NCBI RefSeq assembly: GCF_011734195.1
Contig: NZ_JAANTH010000002.1
Location: 992,001-1,056,000, forward strand
Length of the DNA stretch: 64,000 bases
Reading direction: 5' to 3'
DNA from: Halobacterium sp. R2-5
GTDB taxonomy: Archaea > Halobacteriota > Halobacteria > Halobacteriales > Halobacteriaceae
Shown here: piece after piece, positions 58,634 through 64,000 of the stretch
Numbering within the stretch: the stretch's first letter is position 1
How the letters are laid out: the number at the start of each line of letters is the position of its first letter
The notes under the pieces: model-generated
Databases searched by the model: none
What the model was told of the DNA's origin: nothing
The model's input: only the letters and a program-made list of their open reading frames with translations
Translations under genes and position numbers: made by a program

Positions 58634-60961
58634 ATGGACGAGCCGATTCGCGTGCTCCACGTCGACGACGAGCCGGGGTTCGCGGAGCTCACCGCGGACT
58701 TCCTCGAACGCGAGGACGAGCGGTTCGCCGTCGAGACGGCGACGCGGACGAGCGCGGCCCTGGAGTACCTCGCGGACCACGGGGTCGACTGCGTCATCTC
58801 GGACTACGATATGCCCGAAATGAACGGCATCGAGTTCCTGGAGACGGTCCGCGAGAGCTTCCCCGAGCTACCGTTCGTGCTGTTCACGGGGAAGGGCAGC
58901 GAGGAGGTCGCCAGCGACGCGATTTCGGCGGGTGTCACCGACTACCTCCAGAAGCAGCAGGGGACCGACCACTACGCGCTGCTCGCGAACCGCGTGCGGA
59001 ACGCCGTGCGGCAGTCCCGGACCGAGCGCGTCGCCGAGGACACCCAACAGCAGCTCGCGGAGCTCGCCGAACACACCAACGACGTCCTCTGGACGTTCTC
59101 CGCGGACTGGGACGAGCTGCTGTTCGTCAACGACGCCTACGAGGACATCTGGGGGCGGTCGGTCGCGTCCCTCGAAGCCGACCCGCGGAGCTTCCTCGAC
59201 GGCGTCCACCCCGAGGACCGCGAGCGCGTCGAGGCGGCGATGAGCGACCTCTCCGCGGGCGAGCACTTCGACGTCGAGTACCGCGTCAACGAGGCCGAGG
59301 ACTACGGCCGCTGGGTGTGGGCGCGCGGCGAGCCGATTATCGACGACGGCGAGGTCGTCCGCGTCACCGGGTTCTCCCGGGACATCACCGAACGGAAGGC
59401 CCGCGAGCGCGACCTCCAGCGCACGAACGCCGTGCTCTCGACGCTGGTCGACACGCTCCCGGTGGGCGTGCTCGCCGAGGACGCCGACCGGAACGTCCTC
59501 GCGGCCAACCAGCGCCTCGTCGACATCTTCGGGTTCTCCGGAGCCGCCGGTGACCTCGTCGGGATGGACTGCGAGCGTCTCGCGGTCGAGGCCAGCGACC
59601 GGTTCGCCGACCCCGACGAGTTCGTAGCGAGCGTCGACGAGCTGGTCGCGGCGAACGAGTCGGTGGTCGGCGAGGAGGTCGCACTCGCGGACGGCCGGAC
59701 GTTCGAGCAGAGCCACCGGCCGATCGAGCTGCCCGACGGCCGCGGCCACCTGTGGATGTACCGGGACGTCAGCGAGCGCGTCGGCCGCGAGGAGCGCCTG
59801 CGGGCGCTGAGCGAGACGACGCGGGAGCTGCTGTCCGCGGAGAGTCGCGAACAGGCCGCAGAGACGGCCGTCGCCGCCGCCCGCGATATCGTCGGACTGG
59901 AGGCGAGCGCCATCCACCTCTACGACGACGAGGCGAACGCGCTCGTGCCCGTGGCGATCTCCGAGGCCGCCCGGGACATCGTCGACGACCCGCCGACGTT
60001 CACGCCCGGGAGCAGCATCGCGTGGCGCGTCTTCGAGGACGGCGAGCCACTCGCGATCGACGACGTCCACGCCGACCCCGACGCGTACCGCTCGGACTCG
60101 CCGGTCCGGAGCGAAGTCTTCCTGCCGCTCGGCGAGCACGGGATTCTCGTCTCCGGGTCGACGTCCCCGGCGGCGTTCGACGAGCAGGACGTCGCGCTCG
60201 GCGAAGTGCTCGCGGGGAACATCGTCACCGCGCTCGAGCAGGTCGAGCGCACCGCGGAGCTCCGCGACCGCGAGCGCGAGCTCGAACGGCAGAACGAGCG
60301 CCTCTCGGAGTTCGCGAGCGTGCTCAGCCACGACCTCCGCAACCCCCTGAACGTCGCGCAGGGGAACCTCGAGCTCGCCCGCGAGGACTGCGACAGCGAC
60401 CACCTCGACGAGGCGGCGACCGCCCACGAACGCATGCAGGCGCTCATCGAGGACCTGCTCGCGCTCACCAGCGACGGCGGCCAGTCGACGGACGTCGGGG
60501 CCGTGGACCTCCGCGCGCTCGCCGAGGAGTCGTGGGCGTCCGTCGACACCGCGGACGCGGCGCTCACCGTCGACGCCGGCGCGACGATTCGCGCCGACGA
60601 GGGCCGGGTCAGACGGCTGTTCGAGAACCTCTTTCGGAATGCTGTCGAACACGGTTCGACAGTCGACCGGAACGCGAAGCGTTCCGAGGACGCTGTGGAG
60701 CACACGAACGACGACGTCTCCGTGACAGTCGGCGAACTCGACGGCGGCTTCTACGTCGCGGACGACGGCCCGGGAATCCCCGAGAGCGAGCGCGAGCGCG
60801 TCTTCGAGTACGGCTACTCGACCGAGGACGACGGCACCGGCTTCGGTCTGCGCATCGTCGAGCAGGTGGCCGACGCGCACGACTGGTCGGTGCGCGTGAC
60901 TGACAGCAGGGGCGGGGGTGCGCGTTTCGAAGTCACGGGCGTGGAGACGGCCGAAGAGTAA
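58634..60961 (+). CDS. Hybrid sensor: receiver-PAS-PAS-GAF-histidine kinase
   Basis: A 775-residue soluble signalling protein. Order: REC domain (1-120; VLHVDDEPG acidic pair, phospho-acceptor Asp in SDYDMPEMNG, Lys in LFTGKGS), PAS 1 (about 140-255), PAS 2 (about 265-385), GAF (about 395-545), HisKA (H-box SHDLRNPLNVAQ, about 565-630) and HATPase (N-box LFRNAVEH, G1 DDGPGIP, G2 GTGFGLRIV). There are no transmembrane helices, so the signal is cytoplasmic (redox, light or small ligand). A GGAGG at 58626-58630 precedes the ATG, an unusual Shine-Dalgarno for this window. No dedicated output regulator lies next to it. Confidence 0.92.
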   Translation: MDEPIRVLHVDDEPGFAELTADFLEREDERFAVETATRTSAALEYLADHGVDCVISDYDMPEMNGIEFLETVRESFPELPFVLFTGKGSEEVASDAISAGVTDYLQKQQGTDHYALLANRVRNAVRQSRTERVAEDTQQQLAELAEHTNDVLWTFSADWDELLFVNDAYEDIWGRSVASLEADPRSFLDGVHPEDRERVEAAMSDLSAGEHFDVEYRVNEAEDYGRWVWARGEPIIDDGEVVRVTGFSRDITERKARERDLQRTNAVLSTLVDTLPVGVLAEDADRNVLAANQRLVDIFGFSGAAGDLVGMDCERLAVEASDRFADPDEFVASVDELVAANESVVGEEVALADGRTFEQSHRPIELPDGRGHLWMYRDVSERVGREERLRALSETTRELLSAESREQAAETAVAAARDIVGLEASAIHLYDDEANALVPVAISEAARDIVDDPPTFTPGSSIAWRVFEDGEPLAIDDVHADPDAYRSDSPVRSEVFLPLGEHGILVSGSTSPAAFDEQDVALGEVLAGNIVTALEQVERTAELRDRERELERQNERLSEFASVLSHDLRNPLNVAQGNLELAREDCDSDHLDEAATAHERMQALIEDLLALTSDGGQSTDVGAVDLRALAEESWASVDTADAALTVDAGATIRADEGRVRRLFENLFRNAVEHGSTVDRNAKRSEDAVEHTNDDVSVTVGELDGGFYVADDGPGIPESERERVFEYGYSTEDDGTGFGLRIVEQVADAHDWSVRVTDSRGGGARFEVTGVETAEE

Positions 60962-60978
60962 CCTATTCCGGGATAGGT
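60961..60978. repeat. 18-bp palindrome at the sensor kinase stop codon
   Basis: ACCTATTCCGGGATAGGT starts on the last base of the kinase stop codon. Eight of nine base pairs match. As RNA it would form a 6-bp stem with a CCGG-centred loop; as DNA it could be an operator. Its place directly at the gene end favours an end-of-transcript or mRNA-processing role. Confidence 0.4.
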
Positions 60979-61098
60979 GACTATCGCAGAATCGGCGACT
61001 GTCGTGGCGCGTACGGACGACGAGCGGTCGGCCGTATGCTGTCCTTACTGCCGAGAAACAGACGTATAACAATACGGCCGTCGGGTCACGCGGGGGGT

Positions 61099-62706
61099 AT
61101 GCAGGATTCGCGCGCCGACGGCGAGCGGTCGACTGTCGCGATCTCCCGGCGAGAGTTCCTCCGACTGGCCGCCGTCGCCGCGGGCGGCACCGCGGCGGCG
61201 ACGCGAGCGCGGGGCGCGGCCGAGCCGGACGAGTGGCTCGCGGCCGACCGCTGGAACGCGCTCCGGTCCGTGCTGGCGGTCGACGACGGCTACCTCGCGA
61301 CGGGTATCCGGACGAACGCGAGCGACGAGCAGGTCGGGTGGGCACACCGGCTGGACGACGACCTCGAGACGGTGTGGAGCCGCACGTACCAGGCGCCGCC
61401 GCACCTCGAAGAGACCGACGTCGGGGAGGATTCCAGCGGCCTGGAGTTCGCGCTCCCCGCGGGCGACGGCTTCCTGCTCGTTGGGTGGTGGCACTCGCTG
61501 AGCTCCGACAACCGGTACGGGTGGGCGGTCCGCGTCGACGGCGAGGGGAGCCCGCAGTGGAGCCGCACGTACCGCCGCGAGGGCGTGAACTCGTTCCGCG
61601 ACGACTTCGCGGGCGGCGTCCGCACCGACGAGGGCTTCCTGCTCGTCGGGCGCACCATCGCGGCCGAGTTCCTCGACGAGCGCCGAGGCGACGGCTGGGT
61701 CGTCCGCCTGCGCGAGGACGGCCGCGTCGACTGGGAGCGCGCGTACAGCGCGGGCGCCGAGCCGAGTTCCGGACTCGACGACGAGCACCACGCGGAGTTC
61801 TCTGCGGTCACAGAGACGGACGAGGGCTTCCTGGTCGTCGGCGAGGCGTCCCCGGACGGCCCCACGGAGTCGAACCCGACCGCGGGGTGGGCGGTCGAAA
61901 TCGACGGCGAGGGCGACGAGCAGTGGTCGGAGACGTACCGCCGGAGCGAGGACGCGCGCAACGAGTTCCGGGACGTGACGGCGACCGGCGACGGCTACGT
62001 GCTCGCGGGCGTCTCCGGCGAGGAGGCGTACGTAGCGGAACTCCACGACTACGAGATGCGAGGCGAGGGCTGGGTCGTCGGCGTCGACGCCGGTGGCGAG
62101 GCCCGCTGGAGCGACGGCGGCGGCGACGGCTTCCACGCGGTCGCGCCGAGCGACGCGGGCGCGCTGCTCGCGGGCCGACGCGACGGTCGGGCGTGGGCAG
62201 TCGAGTACGACGCCGAGGGCGAGCGGACAGACACGGAAGCCACGGAGGACGCACCCGAGAGCGTCTACGCGGGTGTCGCACGGACCACCGACGGTCACCT
62301 CCTCGCGGGGTACGGCCAGCAGGACGACGAGACGAACGCGCTGCTCGCCGCGGTGGGAACCGAGAGCGAGGACACGGAGGACGCCGAGGCGGCCGAGCGC
62401 CTGCTGGAGGTGGTGGTCACCGAGCGCGGCGAACTGAAGTACGAGTTCACCGCGGACGGCGCCGTCGAGGGCGTCAGGGTGAACGGACGCGTGAAGGCCG
62501 AGCGCAACGACGACGTCATCGAGCACGACGACGGCACGGTCACCGTCTCGGGGTACACCGGGAAGCCCGGCTACGGCGACGCCGGGTTCGGGGACGCGTT
62601 CCGGGTCACAGGCCCGGTGACGTCGTTCGCGCGGACGGGCGGGGACGCCGACTTCGTCCTCCGAGTCGACGGCGAACGTGTTCCACTCGAGGAACTCGTC
62701 GAGTGA
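61099..62706 (+). CDS. Tat-exported beta-propeller-like repeat protein
   Basis: A 535-residue exported protein. SRREFLRLAAVAAGG is a twin-arginine signal. About residues 50-430 hold seven repeats built on an 'x-D-G-(F/Y)-L-(L/V)-(V/A)-G' core (DDGYLATG, GDGFLLVG, DEGFLLVG, DEGFLVVG, GDGYVLAG, DAGALLAG, TDGHLLAG), several followed by GWAVxxDGEGxxQWSRTY, which predicts a seven-bladed propeller. A separate C-terminal beta domain (about 432-535: GELKYEFTADGAVEGVRVNG..) follows. TATA-like GTATAACAATA at about 61062-61072 supports the ATG at 61099. The family resembles haloarchaeal PQQ/Kelch-like secreted proteins; the function is unknown. Confidence 0.8.
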   Translation: MQDSRADGERSTVAISRREFLRLAAVAAGGTAAATRARGAAEPDEWLAADRWNALRSVLAVDDGYLATGIRTNASDEQVGWAHRLDDDLETVWSRTYQAPPHLEETDVGEDSSGLEFALPAGDGFLLVGWWHSLSSDNRYGWAVRVDGEGSPQWSRTYRREGVNSFRDDFAGGVRTDEGFLLVGRTIAAEFLDERRGDGWVVRLREDGRVDWERAYSAGAEPSSGLDDEHHAEFSAVTETDEGFLVVGEASPDGPTESNPTAGWAVEIDGEGDEQWSETYRRSEDARNEFRDVTATGDGYVLAGVSGEEAYVAELHDYEMRGEGWVVGVDAGGEARWSDGGGDGFHAVAPSDAGALLAGRRDGRAWAVEYDAEGERTDTEATEDAPESVYAGVARTTDGHLLAGYGQQDDETNALLAAVGTESEDTEDAEAAERLLEVVVTERGELKYEFTADGAVEGVRVNGRVKAERNDDVIEHDDGTVTVSGYTGKPGYGDAGFGDAFRVTGPVTSFARTGGDADFVLRVDGERVPLEELVE

Positions 62707-62766
62707 GCGGGCTACTCGCAGTCGTTCGGACCCACGCTTAAGTGTCAGAGTGGCGTATCGTCTCGC

Positions 62767-63240
62767 ATGGTCTCGACAGGCGACTCCGCACCGGTGTTCT
62801 CGGCGACGCTCGGCACGACCGACCACGAGGACTTCGACCTCGGCGACCACCTCGGCGACGGCCCCGTCGTGCTCGCGTTCTTCCCGGGCGCGTTCACGCC
62901 GCCGTGCACGAACGAGATGGTCGCCCTGCAGGACCGCCTCTCCGAGTTCGAAGACGCGGGCGCCACCGTGTTCGGCGTGAGCGCGGACTCCCCGTTCTCG
63001 CAGGGCGCGTTCCGCGACGAACACGGCATCGAGTTCGACCTCGTCAGCGACACGGGCGGCGGCGCCATCCGGGAGTACGGCCTCGAGATGGACATCCCCG
63101 ACCTCGGGCTCTACGGCATCGCCAACCGCGCCGTGTTCGTCGTCGACGACGACGGCGAGGTGACGTACTCGTGGGTCGCCGACGACCCGACGAACGAACC
63201 CGACTACGAGGAGCTGCTCGACGCGGTCGAAGCGGCGTAG
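62767..63240 (+). CDS. Peroxiredoxin (AhpC/TSA family)
   Basis: A 157-residue thioredoxin-fold peroxidase. PGAFTPPCTNEMVALQDRL holds the peroxidatic Cys in the TxxC context; VSADSPFSQGAFRDEHGIEFDLVSDTGGGAI and NRAVFVVDDDGEVTYSWV are standard. No second conserved Cys is present in the C-terminal part, so it looks like a 1-Cys-type enzyme needing an external thiol. It detoxifies hydrogen peroxide and organic hydroperoxides. TATA-like CTTAAG at 62737-62742 fits a leaderless start. Confidence 0.9.
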   Translation: MVSTGDSAPVFSATLGTTDHEDFDLGDHLGDGPVVLAFFPGAFTPPCTNEMVALQDRLSEFEDAGATVFGVSADSPFSQGAFRDEHGIEFDLVSDTGGGAIREYGLEMDIPDLGLYGIANRAVFVVDDDGEVTYSWVADDPTNEPDYEELLDAVEAA

Positions 63241-63253
63241 AGCGGGAGAGCCG

Positions 63254-63613
63254 CTACTCGCGCCCGGCGCTCGACTCGTTCTCGATTACGTCGACGGTGA
63301 TCGTCTGCCCGTCAGGTATCGCGCCGACGAGCGTGGCGTCGCCGTCGCTCGCGAGCGCGGTCGCGACGAAGCGCTCGCCCGTGTGGTTCGCGACTGCGTC
63401 CGCCGCGGTCGGTGCGTCGTCGGTGCTGTTCGTCCTGGTCGTGTCGTTCGTCTCCGTCGGCGTGCTCGTCGTGCCGGTCGCCGCGTCGCCGGGCTGGTCG
63501 GCGGGGCCCGACAGCAGCGGCCCGGTACCCGCGTCCAGCGGGCCCGCGACGACGCCGCCAGCGAGGAGGGCTGCGGCGACGAGCACGCACGCGAGGACCA
63601 ATCGTCGTCGCAT
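63254..63613 (-). CDS. Secreted or membrane-anchored hypothetical protein
   Basis: A 119-residue protein: MRRRLVLACVLVAAALLAGGVVAG is a signal or anchor helix, followed by a Thr/Asn/Asp-rich low-complexity linker (about 40-70, several N-x-T/S sequons) and a small soluble part (VANHTGERFVATALASDGDATLVGAIPDGQTITVDVIEN). The product may be a surface-exposed glycoprotein. I do not recognise a family. The ATG at 63613 is favoured because it begins the signal peptide. Confidence 0.55.
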   Translation of the reverse strand: MRRRLVLACVLVAAALLAGGVVAGPLDAGTGPLLSGPADQPGDAATGTTSTPTETNDTTRTNSTDDAPTAADAVANHTGERFVATALASDGDATLVGAIPDGQTITVDVIENESSAGRE

Positions 63614-63752
63614 GCGAGTGGGGCAACGGAGCCCCGGCTTCAATCGATTTCGTTCCGCTGCAGCCACTGAGAACCCACCGGAAGCCGAACGGAGCCCGGC
63701 GTTGCCGCTTGCTGAATCCTTTTTCGGCCGGTGTGCGTATCACCGACCGACT

Positions 63753-64000
63753 ATGACCGACACTGACCTCCGGTTCGTGCAGTTCGGCGACACGGGCCTC
63801 CAGACCAGCGAGCTGCAGTTCGGGACGTGGCGCTTCGGCCGAGAGACCGAGGAAGGAAACGTGGAGATCGGCGAGAAGCGCGCGAAGAACCTGCTGGACG
63901 CGTACGCCGACGCGGGCGGCCGGTACATCGACACCGCGGACGTCTACGGCGGCGGCAAGAGCGAGGAGTGGATCGGCGACTGGCTCGCCGACCGGGACCG
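63753..64000 (+). CDS. Aldo/keto reductase 4, N-terminal part (cut by window edge)
   Basis: The first 82 residues of an AKR protein: FVQFGDTGLQTSELQFGTWRFGRETEE, then YIDTADVYGGGKSEEWIGDWL with the catalytic Asp and Tyr; the Lys and His lie beyond the window. It is the same subfamily as AKR 1 at 20490 (shared FGTWRFGRET and DTA-x-VYG blocks), so a paralogue. Start ATG 63753 follows an AT-rich AATCCTTTTT promoter-like stretch. Confidence 0.85.
   Translation, partial: MTDTDLRFVQFGDTGLQTSELQFGTWRFGRETEEGNVEIGEKRAKNLLDAYADAGGRYIDTADVYGGGKSEEWIGDWLADRD

Noticed and set aside
58868-61345. Very long open frame antisense to the sensor kinase and propeller genes
   Set aside because: It is rich in Arg, His and Val with no domain signature, and lies opposite two genes with clear domains; long antisense frames are a normal by-product of high GC and biased third positions.
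1-64000. CRISPR arrays, tandem repeats, rRNA and tRNA genes
   Set aside because: No regularly spaced repeats, conserved rRNA stretches or tRNA TTCRANY-type arms were seen in the intergenic regions on reading.

Overview
The window reads as chromosomal (or large-replicon) DNA of an extremely halophilic archaeon of class Halobacteria. The signs are very high GC, strongly acidic predicted proteins, twin-arginine signals on exported copper and lipo-proteins, a PGF-CTERM surface anchor, halocyanin, amphi-Trp and TRAM small proteins, several UspA proteins, and TATA-like boxes 24-34 nt upstream of start codons without Shine-Dalgarno sites (leaderless mRNAs). The genus cannot be fixed from what is visible. 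No rRNA, tRNA, CRISPR array, transposase or integrase was seen.

Layout. 1-6.8 kb: stress and housekeeping genes (three UspA genes, amphi-Trp, a flavin-reductase-like split-barrel protein, a CPBP protease) and a P1B-4-type metal ATPase. 7-9.2 kb: copper nitrite reductase NirK divergent from a two-domain halocyanin-like protein. 9.2-15.5 kb: sulfatase, ATP-type PEP carboxykinase, alanine-glyoxylate-type aminotransferase, TRAM protein, and a PGF-CTERM surface protein overlapping a small membrane protein. 15.5-16 kb is an AT-rich island.

16.4-38 kb is a dense catabolic region that looks dedicated to sugars, sugar acids or small carboxylates: two IclR regulators, two fumarylacetoacetate-hydrolase-fold enzymes, an enolase-superfamily sugar-acid dehydratase, a Gfo/Idh oxidoreductase, several SDR and aldo-keto reductases, an aldehyde dehydrogenase, an iron alcohol dehydrogenase, a D-2-hydroxyacid dehydrogenase, an E1 alpha/beta 2-oxoacid dehydrogenase pair without E2/E3, a thioesterase, a TctCBA tripartite transporter with an adjacent UspA, and a zinc alcohol dehydrogenase. 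The gene content matches two known routes at once: a Weimberg-like oxidative pentose route (dehydratase, 2-keto-3-deoxy-acid dehydratase, 2-oxoglutarate semialdehyde dehydrogenase) and a diketo-hydrolase deoxy-sugar route (dehydratase, SDR, FAH hydrolase). Three near-perfect copies of one 15-bp palindrome flank the two IclR genes.

39.4-42.7 kb: an acyl-CoA kinase-like phosphotransferase, an SDR and an ACAD10/11-like acyl-CoA dehydrogenase form a set resembling bacterial LvaA/LvaD/LvaC, which degrade 4-hydroxyacyl-CoA. A second AT-rich island lies at 43.5-44 kb. 44-47 kb: a PpnP-type nucleoside phosphorylase, then a Leu/Glu-type amino acid dehydrogenase flanked by two paralogous SDRs. 47-64 kb is more ordinary: GT-C glycosyltransferase, MaoC hydratase, UspA, site-2 protease, EamA exporter, DUF998 protein, a coupled CARDB protein/ABC ATPase/FtsX-type permease operon, MDR reductase, aminotransferase with overlapping Lrp regulator, hybrid sensor kinase, secreted seven-repeat propeller protein, peroxiredoxin, and an aldo-keto reductase cut by the window edge.
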